A stretch of DNA of 64,000 nucleotides from Epiperipatus broadwayi (lineage: Eukaryota > Onychophora > Udeonychophora > Euonychophora > Peripatidae). The notes beneath the pieces were generated by a model. That model had not been told where the DNA came from and did no database searches. It worked only from the letters and a program-made list of their open reading frames with translations. Positions 11,001-21,959 of this stretch are shown in pieces. The DNA lies in contig JAQFVV010000253.1 in the NCBI GenBank assembly GCA_028023455.1, forward strand, positions 1,310,469-1,374,468. Direction: 5' to 3'. Numbering within the stretch: the first letter of the stretch is position 1; every line of letters begins with the position of its first letter. A program made the translations under genes and the position numbers.

Positions 11001-11850
11001 TATATATATATATATATATTGTAACCAGTTGGCTTACATAGCATACACTAATATAGTGTGTGTGCATAAATATATAGTAAAATAAAGGAAAAGTAGAAAT
11101 AAACACAGAATAAATTTTTGTAGATTTTTTTTTATACTTTCTAAAATAAAATCATAATATGTAAAGGGTTAAATAATAACCCTGATTTAAAATAAAAATT
11201 GTTTTATAAATTAAACTTTTAAAAAGTCTGATAAATATTGTTTGTAATTCTGATTTTGAAATTTAAATATAAGCTTGTTTTTTTGATAATTTTGAAAAAA
11301 ATGTCTATTTTTGAAATCTTTAATTAATTTGTAAATTTTTATTGTCTAAATGAAAACATGTATATCTTTTCAAAAGGCTTATCACACCTTTGGTCAAATT
11401 CCAAAGATTAAAGTAAAACATGTATATGTTTTTAAAGGGATTAGAGAGCTAAAAATAAAAACTCTGTTTTTAATCAAAGTGTTGTTAACACCTCAGATGA
11501 GTTTATAAAATACTGATTAAAAATATATCAGTTAGTCTGGTTAGTGATTTTTGAAGAGAACAGGTCAGCTGCAGAGTTGGTTACAATATTTTGTTGCAAC
11601 TTGATGAAGGGCAGCAGTTGGTTTTAGCTGACCATATAATTGGCAGAACATTAGATTGGGGAGCTGCTATTTTCTTCTCAGGAGTTTGAATTCACTTGGA
11701 AAAAATGACCCTCTTCTTTGTGCTGTAATTCATAGCCTTAAAAAGAGAGGATAGTTGCTTGTCTAAAATTTATTAAATCAAAACAGCTGATTGCCTGGAA
11801 TAGTTCTATACAGATGGGAGACCAATATTATACATGGATTGCATAAGTTT
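11000..11850. other. Non-coding AT-rich sequence
   Basis: No coding exon or element termini were recognised. The last 350 bases have a more balanced composition and precede a candidate first coding exon. Confidence 0.5.
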
Positions 11851-11855
11851 ATCTG

Positions 11856-11944
11856 ATGATGACAACAAACCTGAAATTATATTTTTCTGCTGGACCAAAA
11901 ACCAAGCTTGCCAAGAGAAAGCTTGAAGAAGTTGGTGATATACA
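11856..11944 (+). CDS. Candidate first coding exon of an unidentified gene
   Basis: Two adjacent ATG codons open a frame of 29 codons reading MMTTNLKLYFSAGPKTK followed by a basic LAKRKLEEVGDI segment. It ends at a good donor (GTGAGT at 11945) with two bases of the next codon. Local base composition is less AT-skewed than the surroundings. No downstream exon was found and I do not recognise the protein. It could equally be chance in an unannotated repeat. The first ATG of the pair was taken as the start because no in-frame upstream Met context was evident. Confidence 0.22.
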
Positions 11945-11949
11945 GTGAG

Positions 11950-14400
11950 TTATTTTATTTTAATATTTCTTAAAATGACTTTTAAAATCATAAATTAATA
12001 ATTTAAAGTTAATACAAACAAATAACTTTTGCTTGAGTTGGAATCTAACAGCAGTGATATATGATAATAAAATTTTAAATAATTTCTTTGGTCTGAAGTG
12101 ACAGATATATAAACGATTTTATTTTTTGTTTATTAAGAAAATAAAAAAGAGACATTTTATATTTAGAGACCTTGATAATTAATCAACAAGTACCTATCAA
12201 ACAAAAGTTGACTTTATTTAGTTTGATAAAAAAAAAAAAGAACTTATGAACTGAAATTAAATTTTGAATTATATATTTTGTTTATACGCATGTATATGTG
12301 TGAAATGTATATGTTTTCGAAATGAATTAACTATAAAAAAATATAATATTATTGTAACAAGTTGAAATAGATAAAAATCGGTGTGCGTATATACATACAC
12401 ACTCATATATGTAAAATTTTAATATTTTTTATTTTTATTAAATGTCAATTCATTTATTGAATATTAATTGTATATACCTAAATTGCACGTCTGTGCGCAT
12501 ATACATATAAAGTTTAATTATTATTTTTTTATATAATCATTTTAGGTTAATTGAAGTGTATTCCTTGTATATTATAAAACGCACGTCTATGTGCGGATAT
12601 ATATATGCGTTTATAGAAAGTAATTAAGAAATAATGTAAATTGATATAATAATGTGAATTTTGTAGTAATATTGTAAATTACAGTGTAATGACTTTTATT
12701 ATTGAATACTTTTAAAAATCAGAACCCTTATAAGACCTTAATCATTTATTTTATTGTTATTAATAACCTTATATTTAATTGTTAAAAATTGTATTCCATC
12801 ATCTCTTGGTCACATACAGTAATAGAGCCCATGTTCTCTGAGCTAGATTTCAGGCATGGATAAATGAGGATGTGCTTAGTGCTTTGGGCATCCAGTGATG
12901 ATCAATCATCATCCTGGTTGGCACAAAAGAGGATACTCTTTAAAACCCATGCACAATTATTTTTTTTATTTTACTTTAGTCTTATTAAAAATTTAATTTT
13001 ATAGTTGGCCAGTACATTAATGGTACTAAGTGGACAGAGCATTGATGATGATCAGCATGTTTTAAATGTCCCAGTATTATTGTTCTATTTCTGATTATTG
13101 TGTATTTTAATGGATGGGCACTAAGCTGGTGCATCCAAGTTATGTTTATATAATTGCCCAAGCTGGCAAAGGCTCAATAGTTAGCCTGGTCTATAAAAGA
13201 CCCATTTTCAATCCAGTCACAAGGTTGACTGTTGATTTATATATTTTATTGTACTAATTTTTTTATTCCCATCAATGATGATGATGGATGGTTATTTCTC
13301 TTTAGTATTTACTTATACTGATATTTACTTTATAATGCTGATTGATAATAATTATGCTTTAGTTGCTCTTCTGAGTTAGCTTTTGATCTCTCAATACTCT
13401 CAGAAATTTTCTATAATCTCATTTTATTATTAAATATCACATTACTTATAGATAATATTTTAAATTATTTATATTTTAAAATTTGAATGGACTGGGCATG
13501 ATGATGATGTGTTTCCATCACCCCAGTTCAATTCACTTTCCACCAACTTATCACCCACTCCATCCCGTTACAATATATATATATATACTAACAATGTGGG
13601 AATTCATTTACACATATGTTAAAACAAGACTGTTTTGTGATTCAAATTAGACATTCTACAAATATTTAAAGAATATTTATTTACATACAGATGCCCATGC
13701 CTAAGATGGAATTATAATTAATAATTGATGCTCTAACAAATCGAAATACAATGAGAGTACATCAAGAAATATATATAAATGAGGGAAAAATAACTTGAAA
13801 CTTAAAATAATAATTTTGGTTTATTCCATTTAATGATTATTATTATATATATATAGTCTTACTCATAAATATAATCATCATTATTAGGGAGACATGAAAT
13901 CACACTCAACCATTGACTCTTGTCAATGCCTTTGAAATTGGGTATAAAGAGCACTTCTGATGTGTAAAAAATTGCTTTTGATATTCAAGAAGGATGGATT
14001 CTTTGGCACCTATCAAAAAATTATTGTAAACATTGTTCCAGTCAGCTTTCTTTAAACTTCATCTCAAAACACTATGTGGATTAATAGAGTGATTAAATTT
14101 GGTTCATGATGGTTATTGGGGAAATAGTCCAATTTTAGTAGATCAGTATGTGTTGCTAAACAACACATAAATCAGTAGTTGTTTTAAGTTTCCCATCTTT
14201 TTGAATGGAATGTTGCTTTTTATTTGACTTCATAAAATAAATACATATGGTTTACAAAAATGTATCCATTCTAAAAGTTGACAATCTGTTTGATTATCAG
14301 TGACATTTACTTAAAAACTACAGAAAATTTAAGTCTCATAGTGCAGAAAGTGTAGGAAGAAAGAGAAGGTAGAGACAATTTGTATCGGGAGTTTGTAAAT
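11950..14400. other. Non-coding AT-rich interval
   Basis: It contains only short chance ORFs, a (TA)n run near 13574 and a weak tRNA-like SINE trace at 13165-13230. No recognisable exon. Confidence 0.5.
13165..13230 (+). repeat. Weak tRNA-like (SINE head) trace
   Basis: GGCTCAATAGTTAGCCTGG resembles an A box and TTTTCAATCCAG a decayed B box, at roughly tRNA spacing. No complete cloverleaf could be drawn, so this is a possible tRNA-derived SINE remnant only. Confidence 0.3.
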
Positions 14401-14402
14401 AT

Positions 14403-14558
14403 TCCAATTTATCCAAATCACTTTGAACACTTTTTAACAAAAACCTTTTATTGTATATATATATACACCTATGTTTCAACTATTCTGCAGTCTTCTTCAG
14501 AGCCAGTTTAGTTTAATCTTTTGCTAAAAAGTGTTCGAAGTGATTTGGATAAATTGGA
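14403..14558. repeat. Palindromic element with CAGTCTTCTTCAGAG motif
   Basis: The arms at 14403-14440 and about 14523-14558 are near-perfect inverted copies (TCCAAATCACTT.GAACAC ...). The interior carries GTTTCAACTATTCTGCAG and CAGTCTTCTTCAGAG, the same interior motif as the palindromes at 59.7-60.5 kb. No coding capacity. Confidence 0.7.
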
Positions 14559-14559
14559 T

Positions 14560-16110
14560 TTATATATTACAGCAAAAACAAAGGAAATTGTGATATTGAT
14601 ATTTTGTAAATATTACTTACTTAAATTATTTCTCCCACTATTGATTGCAGTATCATTTGAACTACTTTCATTAGATGTTTGCCTTATAAGACAGTTTTAA
14701 AAATAGATTGTCATACCTTGTTTAGAATGTATACTTTCAAAAATCGAGGTAAATTCAAGAATTTATTTTTTTACCCCATTATTAAACAATATGAATTTCG
14801 TAAAGTGCAGTGCATTAAAAAATTGTGATCAATTACAAAAGATCTTCATTTTTTATTTTAATATATCCTCACTGTTGTTTCCTAGATGAAGAAAAAAAAT
14901 CACTCTATGAAGGGCATACCAGGCATTTGAAGTGTTTCGTCATTGCCAACACTATGCCGTTGTCATTTCGAGAGACTAGGACCCTCATCTCTGTAGTCCT
15001 AACCCTGGCTATTCTTTATAATACCATCAGTTTACTTTTAATAATATTCTGCAATTAAATGATTCTTTAAATATATATATATCTTATCTTTTTCAGCTTA
15101 AAAATATTGTAAAATGGAAATTTATTATTTTAAGAATAATTAATAAAAAAAATGATTTTTTATAAATTTATTGTTTGTTGACAGATATTTAAAAACTAAA
15201 TGATTGTTTGTCCAAGATAAAAGAAAATATCAAACTTAATCAGAAATGTAAAAAACAAAAACTAAAAATTAAAAGTTATAAGTTTTGAATTATTTTTTTT
15301 ATCAAAAAAGATTATATCAAATATGATAAATAGACGACAGCCGTAATCTATAATTAATGTACTGCATTGCTTTCTTTAGCTTTTAAATCCCGTGGCTTCT
15401 TTTTGCTCTTCAGATGCCGCAATTTTCAGTTTTCCAAATAAAACTTGGCACATCCACAATTAATTAATTGGATTAAATTTTTAAAAAAAACAGTTGTAAT
15501 CAAATGTTTAATTATAGCGAGTTCTATTACAGCGTCATTAATTCATTCTTCAATCCAATTCTCACGTAATCTATTTATTATTTTCATTATGTTTATTTAT
15601 CTAATTATCTATACATCTGTGCTAATCATTTTAAAAATGTCATTCTACTATGTTTATAAATTTTATAAACACAGAGCTTAATTAATTTAATTGTTGTACA
15701 TATTATTTAAAATTTATATATATATGGATTGTTGTTGTTTTCACATATTGATTCCAGGCAATTTCCCTTAAATTCAATCTAGAGATTTGTTGATATTCAA
15801 ATCATTCAATTTATATTTCCATAAGTGAAAATCTTTCATTCCTGATATAAAATTTAAGAAAACATCTGTTGAAAAATTTCATTATTCTGGATAAAATGTA
15901 GACAAGTTAATTGAAGTCAATTTATTTGGGTTATTGAAAGAAATATTAAAAATTTAACAAACTCATTAGGTGGGACACTAGACTAAAACAAAACAACATT
16001 TTCTCTTTATAACATTACCAAGAATATAAAAATGCTAACAAACTTATGAAATATTTTATTAATAAAAAAAACCAAATATGAATAATGGCTACCAAACATA
16101 AAACTTTACA
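14560..16110. other. Non-coding AT-rich interval
   Basis: The two open stretches here (14825-15058, 15445-15681) are biased to Ile/Leu/Phe/Ser, lack splice context or recognisable domains, and look like chance. Confidence 0.5.
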
Positions 16111-16119
16111 ATATCTAAG

Positions 16120-16342
16120 AGATAGGGTATATGAGCACAGACTTTCACACGCCCCACCACTCTCCACACTATCTCATAACACTAATACACTTGAACACAT
16201 ATACGGTGAAAAGATAAATAATCACTAATATATGTATTTCATGCTAAACCAACAATCATCAGTTGGTCCAGATTACCAGTGTTATGAGATAGTGTGGAGA
16301 ATGGTGGGGCGTGTGAAAGTCTGTGCTCATATATCTTATATA
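16120..16342 (-). mobile_element. Hammerhead-bearing SINE, copy A, with inverted body copy
   Basis: Minus strand: the 5' block CTGGTAATCTGGACCAA (from 16279) runs into a complete CTGATGA...GAAA core (16262-16237), a putative stem III, then the tRNA-like body ending with GTGTGAAAGTCTGTGC near 16150. An inverted copy of that body lies upstream of the core (16278-16342). The element is thus a palindrome with the ribozyme near its centre, and the palindrome arms could extend hammerhead stem I. Confidence 0.68.
16237..16262 (-). ncRNA. Hammerhead ribozyme-like core, all conserved core bases present (copy A)
   Basis: CUGAUGA (16262-16256), a 15-nt stem II region (UUGUUG-GUU-UAGCAU, pairs including wobbles) and GAAA (16240-16237) match the hammerhead catalytic core. 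The downstream GUAUA followed by UGUG near 16200 could supply the NUH cleavage site, with UACAUAUA pairing to UAUAUGU as stem III. Stem II is weaker than in copies B and C. Confidence 0.55.
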
Positions 16343-16349
16343 TTACATA

Positions 16350-17630
16350 TATAGACACAGGTATGTAATAAGCCTGTGTGTTTCAGTTAATATCTAATAG
16401 AAAGATCTGGGCTTGTTGATAATAAGTTGGTGGATATAGAAACATCTCTAAAAAATTGATACTGTTAATGTGATTGCCAATCATATTTCAGTTTTCTGAA
16501 TTTAAGATAGTTTGAACCAGAAAAAGTATTATTAGTGCAAAACTATGGACTTCCATTTTATAATATTCCTTTAATACAAATCTAATAAAACCAGTTAGAT
16601 GTTGCAAACTTAAACTTTGAACTTGAAAGATATAAACAACAGATTTTTTTCTAACACCATCTATGTTAAGCTAAAGTAATTACTGAATAGAAAATAGTAG
16701 TCCTATTAAATCTTTAGCCCAGACTGGTATCTCGCTTTTGTTATTACTCAATCCTATTGACAAGGCAAATGCTAGAAGAAACTTGCCAGATGGTATAATC
16801 ACTAATTATTCAAGTTTATTATAGATCGTTCTGAAGTAAAGAGTTGCTCTTATCCATATCATATTATGAGTTTTAAAAAAATCAAGTGATATGTTAGTTC
16901 TTTGAAAGAACAAGAATTATATCAATAGATATCTTCAGAACTGATTGGATTCAATCTTGGATAAAGCTTTTGTTGACAATTCTACTTTTTTATTTTACTC
17001 TTTAATAAAATTCCAAAGTAATGTTTGATGCTATCTTTATTGATATAACCCTAGATTACTACACTGTTTGAAAAAATGGCCTCATCCCAAAAAAATTTTA
17101 AATTAATAAATGCAGAAAATAATTTTTTGACAAATTTTCTTTAATAAAACAAAATCAAGTATAAGTAAGTAATAACAATAATAATGTCAGTTTTTGTAAG
17201 CCTTTCATATTTTATTCAATATATTTTTAAATAATTTTTGGAAACAGAATGCAGCAAAATCATTTATATTATTAGCATTATCTTAGTTCCAAACAAATAT
17301 CCTTTTCAACAGAATTGCATTATATTTCGCCTAATAGAAAATAAATATTTCAATTTTAAAAGTGATCATTTCTGCAAAGCTATAAATTCGAAAGCTACTA
17401 AGAAACTATATCAAGAGTTAATATTCACAACTTTCAAAAATATTCAAATGAAATCATTTTAAAATATCAAAAGACCTTAAAGGTGATTCAAATTTGAATG
17501 AAGTCAATAAAAATGTAATTGATACTTTATTAAAAATTGTAATGCAGGCAGTTGATACCATATAAATTAATCAATAAATTTTTACCTAAGACAACATAAT
17601 GTATATAAAAAAAGAATGAATGTAGTAATA
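16350..17630. other. Non-coding AT-rich interval
   Basis: No recognisable exon or element. One 74-codon chance ORF at 17238 lacks any family signature. Confidence 0.5.
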
Positions 17631-17634
17631 CTAT

Positions 17635-18730
17635 TTCTCCCCTACTTAAAATATTTCCAAAATTTTTTACTCCCATCTTTTCCACTTTTAGTAATATCCT
17701 CCAATAATTTACTATTTAATTTTATTCTCTCTCTATAATTATCTATTTTAGCGAACTTCTTTTTTTAAAATATTTATCCCATTTAATATTAATATCTTTT
17801 TCACTTTTTTTGTTTTTAATAGCACATTTATATTCTCTGCAAGCTTTTCTCCTCTCTTTTACGCTTTTAGTTGAAATTAAATTGAAATGGTGCAAACCTT
17901 TCATGCTTAGTATGATATTTATCTGACAGCCAATCAGATGTTATGATGGCTGTCAGAATACTGATCAAACCGTAAACACAAGATAGAGAATTTTACAAGA
18001 AAAGGGCGGTCCACCCTTTTCTTTACTTGTCTTTCTATATATCTAAGCCAGACTGAAGTATTTAGGTTTGAAAGTGTGAAGCTTTAAATATCTTCACATG
18101 TAACTCACTGTGTCTAAATTACAAACAAACAGCACGAAATCCTACGATTTACTATGTAGTAGTTTTTGAATGTTATGACTTGTAGTAACGTATATAAATA
18201 ATATTTATTTTATATAAAGCGCAGATAGTTAGTTGAAATTAAATTGAAAGGCTGCAAACCTTTCATTCTTATTATGATACTTATCTTGTAAAATTCTGTC
18301 TTGTGTTTACGGTTTGATCATTATTCAAACAGCCATCATAAGATCTGATTGGCTGTCAGATAAGTATCATAATAAGCACGATAGGTTTGCGGCCTTTCAA
18401 TTTCATTTCAACTAACTATCTGTGCTTTATATAAAATAAATATTATTTTACACTTTTACTAATTCTCACATTTCTATTACTTTTATTCTTCTGAATATTC
18501 TTACCTAAAATCCTATTTGCTACCTTTTTTATACTTCACCATACCAGTCCTTATATTCAACCCCAACAAACTCTTCCATGATTACTTCTACTTTTATTTT
18601 ATAATCTAACTTAATCTTATCATTCATTCTCCATCCACATCTACCTCTATCCTTTCTACTTTTATTACTATTTTCCATTACATTATTAACCATTTCTTGA
18701 TTCTTATATTTAACTAATGCCACCATTCAG
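17635..18730 (-). pseudogene. LINE family A fragment, split by foldback element
   Basis: Minus-strand text at 17635-17865 and 18448-18730 matches the endonuclease-RT linker of the LINE-A copy at 42.8-43.2 kb. For example, the peptide KSRKDRGRCGWRMNDKIK (18529-18726) parallels KSRRDDERCGWKMNDKNK there. The two halves are colinear once the 17866-18447 insertion is removed, with a TTTTAC-like repeat on both sides of the junction. No intact ORF. Confidence 0.78.
17866..18450. mobile_element. Foldback (palindromic) element inserted in LINE-A
   Basis: The segment around 18199-18290 (TATAAAGCGCAGATAGTTAG, then TTGAAATTAAATTGAAAGG) returns inverted at 18358-18447. A further partial direct copy of the same arm begins at 17866, so the 585-bp insert is a compound of at least three arms around AAGAAAAGGGCGG and a CTGACAGCCAATCAGAT motif. 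No ORF. Confidence 0.72.
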
Positions 18731-18734
18731 GAGA

Positions 18735-19500
18735 AAAATGAAAAGCACTAAATATTCTTCAAGTTATATAACTATTAAAATTTTTTTAGCTTATGTCGCT
18801 ATTGTATTTTCATGATTGGTAAACAAAATTTGGACAAATCTCACTAGAGATTAAATGCAGAATAATTTTATAAAGGGATGCAAATTTTTAATTATGAAAT
18901 TTTATAACCGTGATTTTAAAAATGATATAAAAGTAATTGAACTTTCAAGACTTAAAGACACAAGGTCATAAATTAATACAATTTCATCTATCTTTAATTT
19001 TTCCCTCCTTTTTTCATCAATATATTTATGCATTTAACTATTGGTCTATGTATCTATACATTCCTTTAGTCATACATCTATGTACTTTACTTATTTAAGT
19101 ATCTAGAAATTATTTTCTGGCTCTTTTTTATTTTATTTTATTGAATACCTCTGGCAAACATATGGTAATTCGTGAAATTATATCATACAATGCATTTGGG
19201 TTTTTAGGAATTTTTTATTAGAACGTCTGTTTTTTTTTATATATTAAAGTTCTTAGAACAACTCATATGTTTATATTTGTAAACAGATCTTTCATAAGAC
19301 TAAGAAGCATTAAAACTTGAATTCATCATTGCCTTATATTTTGGGTTAGTTGATAATGCTGTCATATATATTTTGGAAACATACATATATGAATCATTTA
19401 GTAAATATATGTATAAGTATCAGTTCTTTACATTTTACCACAGATTTAAGATTTTAAAATTTAATCCAGTTTTTTTAATCTATTTTTTTATACATGATTC
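18735..19500. other. Non-coding AT-rich interval
   Basis: No exon or element terminus was recognised. Confidence 0.5.
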
Positions 19501-19550
19501 CATTAAAACGTTTTATTAAGTTAAATAATTTTACTTTTGGGAAATGTATG

Positions 19551-19856
19551 TATACAAGCACAAGTGCGTGTGCGGCGCAACTGCTCCCAAAAGCTGTAAT
19601 ATAAATACAAATAGCTAACTAAAATATTAAAACAGCTGAGCGCTTTCAAAGGATCTTGCCTTCATAATCATAGCTTGCTTACGTTTAAATTTATGCAAAT
19701 ATGCTAATTCCATCTTTTTGATAGAGAAAAACACGTGTCCTTCCTGTTTATGGCATCGCTGTCGCGAGAGATAAATAAAGCCTCTTTGATCTTTCTTTTG
19801 AGGTCATGTCTCTCTCTACATACGATGGTAGGATTGTCCGGAATGCACTCATGGTG
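19551..19856 (-). repeat. Inverted copy of Penelope 3' end (left arm)
   Basis: The minus-strand frame here gives HHECIPDNPTIVCRERHD and continues to SLSKRWN and stop, the same residues as the end of the plus-strand ORF. Non-coding tail sequence follows on both arms (GCGCAACTGC..CCAAAAGCTG). The breakpoint is at the CACCATGAG / CTCATGGTG junction. Confidence 0.9.
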
Positions 19857-19861
19857 ACCTA

Positions 19862-20793
19862 GCCTAAACCCACCATGCTTTCTAGCATACACTAGATATG
19901 TGGATGACCTGTTCATTGCTGCCACCCCCGAGATCATTACACAGATCAAAACCTAATTAGAAGCCAACACAGCACTAATTGTTAATGTCATAACTGAAGA
20001 TGCTCACCAACAAGTCAAATACCTTGATGTCAAAATAAAAAGAGAAAATAACCACTGCCATTATAGCATGGCCATCAAACCGTTGGAAATCAGATGCCAT
20101 ACACACCCCCAATCTCACACACCCACAGCACATAAATTATCGGGTCTTGCATCTTTTTTGCATAGAAACAGATTGTTGTGTAAAATCGAGGCAGATGCAA
20201 AAACAAATGTAGCAGAATATAGAAATGATCTACTGAATTTAGGCTTCAGACAATCCATCATCGACAAAAAAATCTCACACATTCAGAATAAACCTCTCAA
20301 CTTTCACGCCACACAGGATAAACCCAGGTTATTACTTCCATACATATCCAATTTACACAAGAAACTACATTCCATCTTTAACAACAAATATCAGCTCTGT
20401 TTTCGAACCCCTCCAAATTCTAACAATCTTATTAACAATACCAAAGATCAAACTCTACTGTTACAGACCCCCCATACAGTATACAACATTGCTTGTCCAA
20501 ATAACTATTGCAAAGGCACATATTATGGGGAAAGCAGGGCATCTCTGGCCACACGATTGGCACAACACAGGTATTCGTACAATAGAGCTCGCAACGATCC
20601 TTCTACTTATTCAGTTTTTTATCAGCACCAGTGCACAAGTCACCATGAGTGCATTCCGGACAATCCTACCATCGTATGTAGAGAGAGACATGACCTCAAA
20701 AGAAAGATCAAAGAGGCTTTATTTATCTCTCGCGACAGCGATGCCATAAACAGGAAGGACACGTGTTTTTCTCTATCAAAAAGATGGAATTAG
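19862..20793 (+). pseudogene. Penelope reverse transcriptase C-part plus GIY-YIG endonuclease
   Basis: From 19862 the frame reads through RT motif C (RYVDDLFIAATPE, YVDD at 19897-19908). It crosses one in-frame TAA (19954), then QVKYLDVKIKREN, and is open from 20068 to 20793 (241 codons). Residues about 85-130 are the linker (PRLLLPYISNLHKKL). Residues about 137-185 are the GIY-YIG nuclease (VYNIACPNNYCKGTYYGES, LATRLAQHRYSY), followed by a basic C-terminus (ERHDLKRKIKEAL). This domain order is specific to Penelope-like elements. N-terminal RT motifs are missing and one stop interrupts it, so it is non-functional. Confidence 0.88.
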
Positions 20794-20954
20794 CATATTT
20801 GCATAAATTTAAATGTAAGCAAGCTATGATTATGAAGGCAAGATCCTTTGAAAGCGCTCAGCTGTTTTAATATTTTAGTTAGCTATTTGTATTTATATTA
20901 CAGCTTTTGGAAGCAGTTGCGCCGCACACGCACTTGTATAAAACGTTTTATATA

Positions 20955-21838
20955 TTTGTTTTATATGTAGTCTCTTTTTGCATCTTTTACAGTTCTAGAC
21001 ATGAAGCATGTTTTTCATTCTTTATCACAATTCTTAGAAAAACATGTCCAGATTCATTTCTGTCTTAATTCTTTCAAAAATATTAATGATAATTTGTTTG
21101 TTTTTTTCCATCCATATGTTTTATTTTTGATTTCTCCTTGTTACAACATCTATCAAAAATATTATATTCTAAGCATGAGATTTACATCCTTTTAATATTA
21201 AGTTATTTAAAAAATTTAATGGTAAGATCATAAAATCAATCTCCATGTTCTTCAACCTGATGGATTTATAAATTATATCTTTGTTAAGTGGGACTTGTGA
21301 AAGGAATGAATAATAGGAGACTTTGTAAAAATGTGTTTTATAGTGAACTTGAGCACAGCTTTCCAGAAATAAATAGATCCCCATTTAAATTATAGCAGTT
21401 ATCTAAAAATCATTCTAAAAAAGTGCAATATTTATATTGGGAAGATATAACAGAGAATAAAATGCATTGGAAAACTACAATTAGACATAGTGTTGAAATA
21501 TTTCCAAAGAAAGTTTTGCTGCAGAAGACAGTGTAATAAAATATCACATAAATAAAATAATACAGCGGTGTGTTCTTTATGTAGATTATTTGTGACTCCA
21601 AATTTGGTTTGTATAGTCATCGCAAAACTCATTCATTAGTGTATTACTATTTTATTTTATCTTATCTTTTTTTCTGTCTTGGTATTGGAATGATCACATT
21701 CCTTTGAGAATGGTTGCTACTGCTAATTTCTAACAAAGGCATTCCAATTTCAATTTGATGATTTATTTTATTAATTATGCTTCCACTTGTTTTAATTATT
21801 TAAATAAAATAATTTTATCTTTTTTCTAATTCATTACT
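20955..21838. other. Non-coding AT-rich interval
   Basis: Short overlapping chance ORFs on both strands, no recognisable domain. Confidence 0.5.
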
Positions 21839-21959
21839 GTTGTGTTTTCAAAACTTATTTCCTACACACAGGTTTGATGGTGACTGCACTAGCATGTTGT
21901 GTGCTCAAAATGCAAGCACTCCGAATACCAACAAACAAAATAATAACAATAGAAAAAAA

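Larger units (their letters stand above)
19505..20951 (+). mobile_element. Penelope-like element, 5'-truncated, with inverted 3'-end copy
   Basis: A 12-bp direct repeat AAAACGTTTTAT (19505-19516 and 20940-20951) flanks the unit as a probable target duplication. Inside, about 300 bp at the left (19551-19856) is the near-exact reverse complement of the right end (about 20640-20940), including the last 50 or so codons of the ORF. The left arm joins a truncated reverse transcriptase at 19857. Inverted terminal copies and 5' truncation are known for Penelope-like elements. The near-identity of the arms points to a recent insertion. Confidence 0.85.

Noticed and set aside
11854-11888. CTGATGA followed by TGAAAT, another hammerhead candidate
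   Set aside because: The intervening bases cannot form stem II and it lacks the family flanks; chance match overlapping the candidate exon.
15445-15681. 78-codon hydrophobic ORF that might be a small membrane protein
   Set aside because: Composition is what AT-rich random DNA gives; no splice, promoter or family support.
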